Shown: positions 33,219 to 40,475 of the stretch, piece by piece
Layout: each line of letters begins with the position of its first letter
Numbering within the stretch: position 1 is the stretch's first letter
Source of the DNA: an uncultured Collinsella sp.
GTDB taxonomy: Bacteria; Actinomycetota; Coriobacteriia; Coriobacteriales; Coriobacteriaceae
Assembly (NCBI GenBank): GCA_900549025.1
Contig: URMZ01000015.1
Location: 1-40,475, forward strand
DNA: 40,475 nucleotides
Reading direction: 5' to 3'
Program-made: the position numbers and the translations under genes
Notes under the pieces: model-generated
Seen by the model: the letters and a program-made list of their open reading frames with translations, nothing else
Told to the model about the DNA's origin: nothing
The model's database searches: none

Positions 33219-34429
33219 TGGGTATCGCCGATCACATCAAGAACGGAATATCGCGTCGCGGCTTTGTACTCGGTGGGGCTGCCGCGGGCGCTGCCACGGT
33301 GCTTGCCGGATGCTCGAAAAAAACGGGCACCAGCGATGATGCCGCCGGCGAGCCGCAGGTTATCAAGGATGATTCCAAAATCATCTCGATTACGGATGAG
33401 TACGAGGCAGTCGACATCGATCTTGAGCCGGCGGCGTCATGGACGCTGCCTCTGGGTACGCTGCTGTACTACTGCGACGGCGATTACGCCGCGGCGATGA
33501 TGGCGCCCGCATCGGCACTGCACGCCAACACACTCGGTGTGCTCAACCTGGGCGATGGCTCGCTTACCACATTAATCGAGGATCCTATCGAGGGCACGGG
33601 ATATGCATTCTACGATGTCCGTGCCGGTGACGGCGTATTCGCGTGGGTTGAGATGAACTTTGCCAATTCATCGTGGAAGCTCTACGCTCAAAATCTGTCG
33701 GGCGCTTCGCTCTCTGGCGACGTGGTTGAGCTCGATCGAGGTGGCAAGGACTATGATCCGCCCCTGTTTACGGCGTTCGGGTCATCGGTCATCTGGTATA
33801 AAATGCCTTCGGCAGGCGGCAATAAAACGAGTAGCGATTCGTTTTGCTATCGTCGCTCGCTTGATGAATCCAAGGCCGGGGTAATTTGGAAATCGACGGG
33901 CCGCTTTGCATCGGCCCCGCGCGCGTGCGACGGCATTTTGACCATCTCGCCGCGTGTCCGCAACGACGAAGGCGTCTACTACGGCATAACGGCAATCGAT
34001 CTGACCGACGGCAACAACACCAAACGTGCCCAGCTAGTTCTTCCCTCGTCAGTCTCGCCTTTCGAGGCCGTATACATGGGCGATACCTTCGTGTTTTCTA
34101 TCGAGGCGACCTATAGTGGCGTGGGCAGCCTGGGCAACATGGGCACGTATATCGGTAATGAGGGAGGGCCGTATCTCTTCCTGTCCCGCGAGCCGCTCGC
34201 ATGTGCGGCTGGCAAGAAGAATAAATACCTTGTTAAGGTACAGGCGTCGCATTTCCTGATCGACACCTCTGCCAAGACCTATGGCTCGCTGCTGTCGCCC
34301 GACCGCGCTTTAGAGTATGGCGATTATCCAGCTACGGCGGGAAAGTCGGACTCATTTCTTACGTACGCCACGGTACGCAACAGCCAGGGTATACCCGAGA
34401 CGGTCACTGCACGCCTATTCTCTCTTTAA
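33218..34429 (+). CDS. Tat-exported lipoprotein of unknown function
   Basis: The 403-residue protein has a twin-arginine signal (ISRRGFVLGGAAAG) that ends in a lipobox VLAGC with C32 as the predicted lipidated residue. It is therefore probably exported folded and membrane-anchored outside. The mature part has repeated beta-strand-rich stretches (for example GVFAWVEMNF, SSVIWYKMPS, DTFVFSIEAT) compatible with a beta-propeller, but I recognise no named family. It is coupled to the TSCPD gene by TAATG. Confidence 0.7.
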   Translation: MGIADHIKNGISRRGFVLGGAAAGAATVLAGCSKKTGTSDDAAGEPQVIKDDSKIISITDEYEAVDIDLEPAASWTLPLGTLLYYCDGDYAAAMMAPASALHANTLGVLNLGDGSLTTLIEDPIEGTGYAFYDVRAGDGVFAWVEMNFANSSWKLYAQNLSGASLSGDVVELDRGGKDYDPPLFTAFGSSVIWYKMPSAGGNKTSSDSFCYRRSLDESKAGVIWKSTGRFASAPRACDGILTISPRVRNDEGVYYGITAIDLTDGNNTKRAQLVLPSSVSPFEAVYMGDTFVFSIEATYSGVGSLGNMGTYIGNEGGPYLFLSREPLACAAGKKNKYLVKVQASHFLIDTSAKTYGSLLSPDRALEYGDYPATAGKSDSFLTYATVRNSQGIPETVTARLFSL

Positions 34430-34488
34430 GCTTAGAGGGGTTAAAAAGGCGCCAACAGGGGAATAAACGCGTTGTAATTGTGAGTACC

Positions 34489-34527
34489 GCCCGCCGAGCT
34501 GCCGCGTCATAGCGGCATCCGGCGGGC
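34489..34527 (+). terminator. Nested hairpin before the two-component genes
   Basis: GCCCGCCG pairs with CGGCGGGC, and an inner GCCGC/GCGGC pair extends the structure. No T run follows. It may end the lipoprotein transcript or lie in the leader of the response-regulator gene. Confidence 0.45.
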
Positions 34528-34582
34528 TCAGGTGCGTTAAAATGGGCTTGTTCTTAGCTAATTGAGACAGGGGGGCCGTGTT

Positions 34583-35305
34583 ATGGCTTCAGATGCAAAA
34601 AAGATTCTGCTGGTCGAGGATGAGAAGGCAATCCGTGACGCCGTCGCTGCCTATCTCGAGCGCGAAGGCTACTGGGTTGTGGGCGTCGGCGACGGCCAGT
34701 CCGCGATCGAGGAGTTCGAGAAGCATCAGTTCGACCTGGTCGTGCTCGACCTTATGCTCCCCAAGATCCCCGGCGAGCGCGTTTGCCGCACCATTCGCGA
34801 TACCTCGGATGTTCCCATCATCATGCTGACTGCCAAGGGTGAGATCGAGGACCGTATTATCGGTCTTGAGCTCGGCGCCGACGACTATCTGATTAAGCCG
34901 TTCTCGCCGCGCGAGCTCGTCGCCCGCGTTCGCGCTCTGTTCCGCCGTGCCCATCAGGCCGACGAGCCCGCCGTCGAGGTACTCGACTTCGGCGATCTGG
35001 TCATCGATATCTCGGGCCACAAGATCTTGGTCGAGGGCAAGGAAGTCGACCTGACGGCTTCCGAGTTCAAGCTGCTCACCACGCTTGCCCGCCATCCCGG
35101 CCGTGTGTATAACCGCATGGAGCTGGTCGAGAAAGTGCTCGGGTATGACTTTGAGGGCTATGAGCGCACCATCGATAGCCACGTGAAGAATCTTCGCGCC
35201 AAGCTGGGCGATGATCCCAAGAAGCCCAAGTGGCTCTACACCGTCCATGGTGTCGGCTATCGCTTCGAGGCTCCGGCCAAGACCGATAAGTCGGACGAGA
35301 AATAG
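34583..35305 (+). CDS. OmpR/PhoB-family response regulator
   Basis: The 240 residues form a receiver domain (about 6-120) with the acidic pocket VEDE (E12-D13), phosphoacceptor D56 in VVLDLMLP and the lysine in LIKPFSP. They are followed by an OmpR-type winged helix (about 135-232) with LTASEFKLLTTLARHPGRVYNR and ERTIDSHVKNLRAKLG. The ATG at 34583 follows a GGGGGG tract. The partner kinase starts 11 bp after the stop. The stimulus is unknown; PhoP/PhoB-like is as far as the sequence goes. Confidence 0.93.
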   Translation: MASDAKKILLVEDEKAIRDAVAAYLEREGYWVVGVGDGQSAIEEFEKHQFDLVVLDLMLPKIPGERVCRTIRDTSDVPIIMLTAKGEIEDRIIGLELGADDYLIKPFSPRELVARVRALFRRAHQADEPAVEVLDFGDLVIDISGHKILVEGKEVDLTASEFKLLTTLARHPGRVYNRMELVEKVLGYDFEGYERTIDSHVKNLRAKLGDDPKKPKWLYTVHGVGYRFEAPAKTDKSDEK

Positions 35306-35316
35306 GGAAATCACAT

Positions 35317-36882
35317 ATGACACCTGCGCGCTTTGAAATCGGACAAAAGCACAAGCAGGAGAGCGAGGCGGGTTCCAAGGCTAGTTGGAACACGCCTCGT
35401 TCCGATTCACGGCCAACGATGAGCTATCCCTCGCGCATGGCACTTGCTTTTGCTCTGACATCGCTCATGACGGTATTGGTGCTGGTGGGCGTTGTCTCTG
35501 TTGTGTGGGGCACGGTCTTTTCGGATTACACACGCTCCAATATCGTCGAAATCGCAAATTCCGCTGCCGAGAAGTTGGCAACCTCATATGAGGAAAACGG
35601 CTCTTGGACCGCGGGAGAACTGCGCACGGTCGCAGCGTCGAGTTTGGTTTCCGACGATCTGGGCATGCAGGTCGTCAATAAAAAGGGCGTGATCGTTTAT
35701 GACGATTCCTGGCCCTCGGCAAGCGCCACCGCCGATGTACGCGAAAACCAGGCTACGACCGACGACACGAGCGGCAAGAGGGCATCGCATAGCCCGGTTT
35801 CGTCTGCTCCAACCGACTCCGATAGCGTTGCTGACGTCGAGATTGTAACGTCTTCCGGCGAGCATGTCGGTCAGGTAAAGCTGTGGGCCATCGGCTCCGA
35901 CGCTCTGCTCACCAAGGCGGACTCTGCGTTTAGGGAGAAGACCTTTAACGCCATGGCCCTCGCCGCGGTTGTTGCAATCTGCATTTCGGTCGTTATCGGA
36001 TCGCTCGTGTCGCGCATGCTCACCAAGCCGATTCATCGCATCACCAGTACCGCAAAGCAAATCCGTGACGGCGACCTGTCGGCTCGCACGGGACTGCGCG
36101 GTGATGACGAGATCGATCAGCTGGGTGAGACCTTCGATGAGATGGCCACTTCGCTCGAGAAGGATATGAAACACGAGAAGCGCCTGACCTCAGACGTTGC
36201 ACACGAGCTTCGCACGCCGCTTATGGCCATGCTCGCAACGGTCGAGGCCATGCAGGATGGCGTGTATCCCACCGACGATGAGCATTTGGAGACCGTTGCT
36301 TCCGAGACGCGTCGCTTGGCTCGTCTGGTGCAGCAGATGCTCGACCTGTCGCGCATGGAAAACAGCGCGGCTCCGCTCAACCTTGAGCCGGTGGACATGG
36401 TTCCTTTCGTGCGTTCCATCGTCAATGCCCAGGAGCGCCTGTTTGTCGACCGCGATCTGCGCCTGCGTTTTGCGGACGAGACCCAGGGTCACGACGATGT
36501 CGTCGAGGCCGATCCCGACATGATCACGCAATGTGTTATCAACCTCATGAGCAACGCCATGCGCTACACCCCCGAGGGCGGTTGGGTCGTGGTGTCGGTG
36601 CTCAGTGACCGCAAGCACGTCAGCATTGCCGTTTCTGATACCGGTATCGGTATTGCCAAGGACGATCTGTCGCGTATCTTCGGACGATTTTGGCGCGCCG
36701 ATGCCAGCCGCGCCCGCGAAGCTGGCGGCCTGGGCGTTGGCCTCGCCGTGACCAAGCAGATCGTCGAGCGTCACCATGGCTACATATCCGTGGAGTCGGA
36801 GCTTGGAAAGGGTACGACTTTTACAATTCATCTGCCCCGCGAGCACACGGCAGACGCGGCATCTACTACAATGGAGCACTAG
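35317..36882 (+). CDS. Sensor histidine kinase
   Basis: This 521-residue membrane kinase pairs with the preceding regulator. Transmembrane segments at about 41-66 and 211-231 flank an extracellular domain of about 145 residues that includes a Ser/Thr/Asp-rich stretch. A HAMP domain follows (about 231-283). The phosphoacceptor is H296 in DVAHELRTPL. The catalytic domain has NLMSNAMRYTPEGG, DTGIGIAKDDLSRIFGRFW and GGLGVGLAVTKQI. The sensory domain is not a recognised type. Confidence 0.93.
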   Translation: MTPARFEIGQKHKQESEAGSKASWNTPRSDSRPTMSYPSRMALAFALTSLMTVLVLVGVVSVVWGTVFSDYTRSNIVEIANSAAEKLATSYEENGSWTAGELRTVAASSLVSDDLGMQVVNKKGVIVYDDSWPSASATADVRENQATTDDTSGKRASHSPVSSAPTDSDSVADVEIVTSSGEHVGQVKLWAIGSDALLTKADSAFREKTFNAMALAAVVAICISVVIGSLVSRMLTKPIHRITSTAKQIRDGDLSARTGLRGDDEIDQLGETFDEMATSLEKDMKHEKRLTSDVAHELRTPLMAMLATVEAMQDGVYPTDDEHLETVASETRRLARLVQQMLDLSRMENSAAPLNLEPVDMVPFVRSIVNAQERLFVDRDLRLRFADETQGHDDVVEADPDMITQCVINLMSNAMRYTPEGGWVVVSVLSDRKHVSIAVSDTGIGIAKDDLSRIFGRFWRADASRAREAGGLGVGLAVTKQIVERHHGYISVESELGKGTTFTIHLPREHTADAASTTMEH

Positions 36883-36940
36883 CTTTTCGCTATTCGGTGA
36901 AGGAGGGGCCGCGTCCCTGCCGCTCCGAGTTTGCGAAAAC

Positions 36941-36960
36941 ATGCGGGAAAGAACCCGCAT
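36941..36960 (+). terminator. Small hairpin between the kinase gene and purC
   Basis: ATGCGGG (36941-36947) pairs with CCCGCAT (36954-36960), followed by TTCTGTCGTATTT. It is a modest terminator candidate; the 109-bp gap shows no recognisable riboswitch. Confidence 0.45.
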
Positions 36961-36991
36961 TTCTGTCGTATTTAGGTAAGGAGTGACTCAC

Positions 36992-37879
36992 GTGACAACG
37001 ATGGAGCGTCGTCCGGATTCCCGTGGCAAGGTTCGTGATATTTACGATGCCGGTGAAAACCTGCTGATGGTCGCCACCGACCGCATTTCTGCGTTCGACT
37101 TCATTCTTCCCGACGAGATTCCGTTTAAGGGAGAGGTACTCAATCGCATCTCGGCATTCTGGTTCGATAAGTTTGCCGACATCGTCCCCAACCATCTCGT
37201 TTCCATCGACCCGGCGGATTTCCCCGAGGAGTTTGCTGAGTATCGTGACTACCTCGCTGGCCGCGCCATGCTGGTTAAGAAGGCCCAGACGATTCCTATC
37301 GAGTGCATCGTCCGCGGCTATCTGACCGGTTCGGGCAAGAAGACCTACGACGAGAACGGCACCGTCTGCGGCATCCAGCTGCCTGAGGGCCTGACCGAGG
37401 CTTCCAAGCTTCCTGAGCCGCTGTTCACGCCGTCCACGAAGGCCGAGATCGGTGACCACGACGAGAACATCTCGTTCGAGCGTTGCTGCGAGATCGTGGG
37501 CGAGGACATCGCCACGCAGATTCGCGACCTTTCCCTCAAGATCTACAAGGCTGCCGCCGAGTACGCCGCGACCCGTGGCATCATCATTGCCGACACCAAG
37601 TTCGAGTTTGGTGTTATTGATGGCAAGGTCACGCTGATCGACGAGTGCCTCACGCCCGACTCCAGCCGTTTCTGGCCTGCTGCCAGCTACGAGGAGGGCA
37701 AGATCCAGCCTAGCTACGACAAGCAATTCGTCCGCAATTGGCTCAAGGCCAACTGGGATATGACGGGGGAGACCCCGCACCTGCCCGCCGAGGTCATCGA
37801 TGGCACGTCCGAGCGCTATCGCGAGGCCTTCCAGATCATCACGGGCTCCCAGTTCACAAGCATGAAGGAGAACGCATAA
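36992..37879 (+). CDS. purC: Phosphoribosylaminoimidazole-succinocarboxamide synthase
   Basis: This enzyme makes SAICAR from CAIR, aspartate and ATP, the step before PurB. The 295 residues have RGKVRDIYDAG, ATDRISAFDFILPDEIPFKG, IECIVRGYLTGSG, IADTKFEFG and DECLTPDSSRFW, all typical of PurC. I chose the GTG at 36992 because AAGGAG lies 9 nt upstream; the GTG at 36983 abuts that site. The stop codon is directly followed by the GTG of the next gene. Confidence 0.96.
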   Translation: MTTMERRPDSRGKVRDIYDAGENLLMVATDRISAFDFILPDEIPFKGEVLNRISAFWFDKFADIVPNHLVSIDPADFPEEFAEYRDYLAGRAMLVKKAQTIPIECIVRGYLTGSGKKTYDENGTVCGIQLPEGLTEASKLPEPLFTPSTKAEIGDHDENISFERCCEIVGEDIATQIRDLSLKIYKAAAEYAATRGIIIADTKFEFGVIDGKVTLIDECLTPDSSRFWPAASYEEGKIQPSYDKQFVRNWLKANWDMTGETPHLPAEVIDGTSERYREAFQIITGSQFTSMKENA

Positions 37880-38455
37880 GTGAGTACCCGTAGCGCCACG
37901 AACAAGCGCACGCAATCCCACGAAGTTACCGGGGTTGCGCGCAAGTCTGCCGCATCTGCTAAGCCCGCCCGCCAAGCAGCGAGCTCCGTTCGCGTCGTGC
38001 CGGCTTCGTCTAAGGCACGCCGCAAAGAGCTCGAGAAGGGCGAGAACCTCGAGGGCCTCTCTAAAGAGGAGAAGCGCGCCCGCAAGGCTAAGCAGCGCGC
38101 CAAGGAGGACCGCATCTATACGGTGTCGAATATCCTCCTCAAGCAGGACGAGGACTACACCAAGCGCCGTCGCATCTGGTGGATTGTGCTCGCCATTGGC
38201 ATGGTGCTCGTCGTGGCAATTTGGGCCTCGCTGTACTTCGCTCCCGCTGGCATGGTGTCCAGCCCTGTCCAGATGGTCGGCATTGTTTTGTCCTACGTCA
38301 TCATTTTGGGCGACTTTATCTATGACTTCGCTCGTATTCGTCCCTTGCGCAACATGTACCGCGCGCAGGCCGAGGGCATGTCCGAGAACAAGCTCAACGC
38401 TCTTATTGAGCGCGCGGCTGCCGAGGAGGACAAGAAGGACTCCAAGAAGAAGTAG
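37880..38455 (+). CDS. Basic membrane protein coupled to purC
   Basis: The 191-residue protein is not recognised. Residues 1-95 are highly basic and Ala/Lys/Arg-rich, with KEEKRARKAKQRAKEDR. Two membrane segments follow (about 108-130 and 136-155), then a charged tail ending in DKKDSKKK. The GTG at 37880 begins the base after the purC stop and uses AAGGAG within the purC 3' end, so it is translated with purC. A terminator follows. Confidence 0.75.
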   Translation: MSTRSATNKRTQSHEVTGVARKSAASAKPARQAASSVRVVPASSKARRKELEKGENLEGLSKEEKRARKAKQRAKEDRIYTVSNILLKQDEDYTKRRRIWWIVLAIGMVLVVAIWASLYFAPAGMVSSPVQMVGIVLSYVIILGDFIYDFARIRPLRNMYRAQAEGMSENKLNALIERAAAEEDKKDSKKK

Positions 38456-38487
38456 CGTTTGCATACATACTTATCGCTAAGATATAA

Positions 38488-38516
38488 GGCGCGTCGTTTT
38501 TGCGGCGCGCCTTTTT
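38488..38516 (+). terminator. Terminator of the purC transcript
   Basis: GGCGCGTCG pairs with CGGCGCGCC (one G-U pair) around TTTTTG and is followed by five T residues. Confidence 0.88.
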
Positions 38517-38544
38517 ACTGTTCTATAGATAGATGGAGTGGCAC

Positions 38545-39825
38545 ATGATTCGAGCTGCCCTGACGGTCGAAGAGGCTCTGGAGGGCATGAAGGCCCTGGA
38601 GCCCAAGATTAAAAACTACGCGCGTCTGGTCGTCCGCAAGGGCGTAAACGTCAAGCCCGGCCAGGAGGTCGTCGTTCAGTCTCCGGTCGAGTGCGCGCCG
38701 TTTGCGCGCGTGGTGGTCGCGGAGGCCTATGCTGCCGGCGCCGGCCACGTGACGGTCATTTGGGCCGATGATGCCGTGACGAGGCTCACGTACGAGCATG
38801 TCGAGAAAAGCTATTTTGAGCAGACGCCCGAGTGGAAGCGCATGCAGCTGGATTCCTTGGCCCAGGATGGTGCCTGCTTTGTCTTTATCGAGGGTGCGGA
38901 TCCTGCGGCCCTCAAGGGCATCGATCCAGCCAAGCCGGCCGCGGCATCAAAGGCGAGGAATACGCAGTGCAAAGTTTTCCGCCGTGGACTGGATTACAAC
39001 ATCAATCCGTGGTGCATCGCCGGCGCTCCGGTCGTGGCTTGGGCGCACGAGGTGTTCCCGGGAGACGCCGATGAGGTTGCAATCTATAAGCTGTGGAATG
39101 CGATTCTGCACACCGCGCGCGCCGATGGCCAGGACCCAGAGAGCGACTGGGAACTCCATGACGCCGCATTCGAAAAGAACCTGCGTTTCCTGAACGACAA
39201 TCGTTTCGACTACCTGCATTACAACGCGGCAAATGGAACCGATCTGACGATTGGCATGACGAAAGGTCACGAGTGGGCCGGCGGCAAGGGCAAGACGCCC
39301 GATGGGCACCCCTTCTTCCCCAACATTCCCACCGAGGAAGTCTTCACTTCGCCCGATCGCATGCGCGCCGACGGTATCGTGTACTCGGCCATGCCGCTCA
39401 TCCATCACGGCAATAAGGTCGAAGATTTTTGGATTAAGTTCGAGGGCGGCCGCGTGGTGGACTACGACGCCCGCGTGGGCAAGGCAACGCTCGCAAGTAT
39501 CATCGATACTGACGAGGGCGCTGCTCACCTGGGAGAGGTCGCGCTCATTTCCAAGAACACGCCGATCCGCGAAAGTGGTGTTCTGTTCTACGATACGCTC
39601 TATGACGAGAACGCTAGCTGCCATCTCGCGCTAGGTGTCGGTTTCCCCGAATGCATCGAGGGTGGGTATGACATGTCCAAGGAGGAGCTCCTGGAGCATG
39701 GCGTTAACGTCTCGAGCACGCACGTCGATTTTATGATCGGCACGGACGACATCGATATTACGGGCATTACGCCTGATGGACGTGAAGTTGTGATTTTCCA
39801 GAACGGCCAATGGAGTTGGGAATAG
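38545..39825 (+). CDS. M29-family aminopeptidase
   Basis: This is a metal-dependent exopeptidase of the thermophilic aminopeptidase (AmpS/PepS) family. It has 426 residues from the ATG at 38545, which has GGAG 8 nt upstream; the ATG at 38533 contains that site and is unlikely. Metal-ligand motifs are all visible: PTEEVFTSP, HLGEVALIS, ENASCHLALG and STHVDFMIGTDDIDI. Transcribed alone after a terminator. Confidence 0.95.
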   Translation: MIRAALTVEEALEGMKALEPKIKNYARLVVRKGVNVKPGQEVVVQSPVECAPFARVVVAEAYAAGAGHVTVIWADDAVTRLTYEHVEKSYFEQTPEWKRMQLDSLAQDGACFVFIEGADPAALKGIDPAKPAAASKARNTQCKVFRRGLDYNINPWCIAGAPVVAWAHEVFPGDADEVAIYKLWNAILHTARADGQDPESDWELHDAAFEKNLRFLNDNRFDYLHYNAANGTDLTIGMTKGHEWAGGKGKTPDGHPFFPNIPTEEVFTSPDRMRADGIVYSAMPLIHHGNKVEDFWIKFEGGRVVDYDARVGKATLASIIDTDEGAAHLGEVALISKNTPIRESGVLFYDTLYDENASCHLALGVGFPECIEGGYDMSKEELLEHGVNVSSTHVDFMIGTDDIDITGITPDGREVVIFQNGQWSWE

Positions 39826-39844
39826 TCCCAGACCGTGGTACAAT
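39816..39844 (+). promoter_or_regulatory. tRNA-Lys promoter
   Basis: TTGGGA (39816-39821) and TACAAT (39839-39844) are 17 bp apart. The -35 lies inside the end of the aminopeptidase gene, and the tRNA begins 10 bp after the -10 element. Confidence 0.65.
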
Positions 39845-39853
39845 GCCACCCGC

Positions 39854-39929
39854 GGGCCGTTAGCTCAGCTGGCAGAGCAGGGGACTTTTAATCCCAAGGT
39901 CCAGGGTTCGAACCCCTGACGGCCCACCA
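39854..39929 (+). tRNA. tRNA-Lys (anticodon TTT)
   Basis: The cloverleaf is complete: acceptor stem GGGCCGT with ACGGCCC, D-arm AGCTCAGCTGGCAGAGC, anticodon loop CTTTTAA, T-arm with GGTTCGAACC, discriminator A and encoded CCA. A terminator follows, and its 3' end is repeated 176 bp downstream. Confidence 0.96.
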
Positions 39930-39937
39930 TAGAAAAG

Positions 39938-39968
39938 AAAGCGATCGACTCCGGTTGGTCGCTTTTTT
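39938..39968 (+). terminator. Terminator of tRNA-Lys
   Basis: GCGATC (39941-39946) pairs with GGTCGC (39957-39962, one G-U) and is followed by six T residues. Confidence 0.8.
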
Positions 39969-39978
39969 GTTGCCGCGA

Positions 39979-40104
39979 CATGGGTTCAAACCCGTCGGGG
40001 CGCGGAGCTGAGTAAACGCGTGAGCGTTTGCCAGCGCAGCGCGCAAGGCGAGAAAGCGCCGCAGCGGCCGCCTGCGAAGCAGGCTGAACCCCTGACGGCC
40101 CACC
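39979..40104 (+). repeat. Palindromic cassette ending in a copy of the tRNA-Lys 3' end
   Basis: It begins with the T-arm-like palindrome CATGGGTTCAAACCCGT (39979-39995), contains an AAACGC-GTGA-GCGTTT hairpin and a GCCTGC-GAA-GCAGGC hairpin (40070-40084), and ends with GAACCCCTGACGGCCCACC (40086-40104). The last is an exact 19-nt copy of the tRNA-Lys 3' end (39910-39928). The architecture matches the cassettes after tRNA-Gly. Confidence 0.8.
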
Positions 40105-40117
40105 CAAAGATTGCCGA

Positions 40118-40147
40118 GACGGTCAACTTCGGTTGGCCGTCTTTTTT
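40118..40147 (+). terminator. Second terminator, after the tRNA-Lys 3'-end copy
   Basis: GACGGTCAAC and GTTGGCCGTC form a 10-bp stem (one G-U) with a TTCG loop, followed by six T residues. It repeats the layout of the terminator after the true tRNA. Confidence 0.85.
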
Positions 40148-40283
40148 GTCGCCCTTTCATGGGTTCGAACCCGTATCTGTCTATATATAAGAACGCTTGG
40201 CGAACAAAACCTGCCTTTTACCGATGGGAAACAAATGGCTGATGCCTTTGGAGTAAAGTAGCGCTCCAGAGATGACCGATGTC
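40148..40283. other. Intergenic stretch with a second T-arm-like palindrome
   Basis: CATGGGTTCGAACCCGT (40158-40174) repeats 39979-39995 with one change. The remaining bases are comparatively AT-rich and show no recognisable feature. Confidence 0.5.
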
Positions 40284-40475
40284 TCAATACTCATAAAACA
40301 GCTGGTCATCGCCAATATCAGAAGCCAATGCTTCAGTTTTAACCTCAGTGATGCGACTGAGGGGCCTATTCATTTGTGAACAAAATATGGAGTGCGCGAT
40401 TCCCGCCCACGGCGCCCCTCCGGTCTGGCAATATATCTCCTTGCCGCGCGGCCCGGTGGAACCGGGAACCAGCGC
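40284..40475 (-). CDS. C-terminal fragment of an unidentified protein (runs off the window)
   Basis: An open frame on the minus strand enters from the right edge and ends at TGA (40286-40284), giving 63 residues. It contains KEIYCQTGGAPWAGIAH and ends TEALASDIGDDQLFYEY. Composition looks protein-like, with Cys and Trp present and varied residues, but I recognise no family, and the segment is too short to judge codon use. No in-frame stop interrupts it up to the edge. Confidence 0.4.
   Translation of the reverse strand, partial: ALVPGSTGPRGKEIYCQTGGAPWAGIAHSIFCSQMNRPLSRITEVKTEALASDIGDDQLFYEY

Noticed and set aside
36883..36991. Purine riboswitch upstream of purC
   Set aside because: The 109-bp gap shows one small hairpin but no recognisable three-way-junction purine aptamer or PRPP-type motif.
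39865..40160. ORFs of 80-90 codons on the minus strand across tRNA-Lys, with GRQGFEPWTLGL-like sequence
   Set aside because: They read through the tRNA gene and its tail copy in antisense; not proteins.

Overview
The window is the chromosomal replication-origin region of a high-GC Gram-positive bacterium, most likely a Coriobacteriia member of the Collinsella type. The evidence is gene order (gyrA-gyrB-dciA-recF-dnaN-dnaA on the left arm, rpmH-rnpA-yidD-yidC-khpB-rsmG-parA-parB on the right), an LPXTG surface adhesin, strong AGGAGG-type ribosome sites and a G+C-rich background. The genus is inferred from gene content; no database comparison was possible.

Left arm (1-11165, all minus strand): gyrA, gyrB, dciA (DUF721), recF, dnaN, a 238-bp dnaN-dnaA gap, dnaA, and an unusual gene directly upstream of dnaA. 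That gene encodes a GHKL (SpoIIAB-like) ATPase domain, a long Gln/Pro-rich linker and a C-terminal winged helix, and is probably co-transcribed with dnaA. The dnaA-dnaN gap has the layout of a bacterial unwinding element: DnaA-box-like 9-mers, a run of DnaA-trios, then an AT-rich stretch. A 14-mer (AGTTTTCAACAGGT) occurs once there and twice, inverted, upstream of the ATPase gene, suggesting a bipartite origin flanking the two genes. The boxes differ from TTATCCACA, and the matching DnaA residues are N-H-S instead of D-H-T.

Right arm (11409-16743, plus strand): a consensus promoter drives rpmH, followed by RNase P protein, YidD, YidC and KhpB. After a terminator comes an AT-richer block: rsmG, three perfect parS sites, parA, parB and a small membrane protein overlapping parB.

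16.7-27.2 kb: rlmN (minus), ddl and a DnaQ-exonuclease/DinG helicase with XPD-type cysteines (plus), a PafBC-like pair of WYL regulators (minus), then a 1031-residue membrane protein that looks like an M28 metallopeptidase fold interrupted by about 600 disordered residues and lacking most metal ligands, with a small membrane-anchored partner.

27.2-40.5 kb: a 1143-residue sortase-anchored adhesin with an N-terminal thioester domain; tRNA-Gly(CCC) followed by tandem palindromic cassettes ending in copies of the tRNA 3' end; purB; a TSCPD-domain protein and a Tat lipoprotein; an OmpR/histidine-kinase pair; purC and a basic membrane protein; an M29 aminopeptidase; tRNA-Lys(TTT) followed by the same kind of cassette; and the C-terminal end of an unidentified minus-strand gene at the right edge. 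No CRISPR array, rRNA or recognisable insertion sequence was seen.
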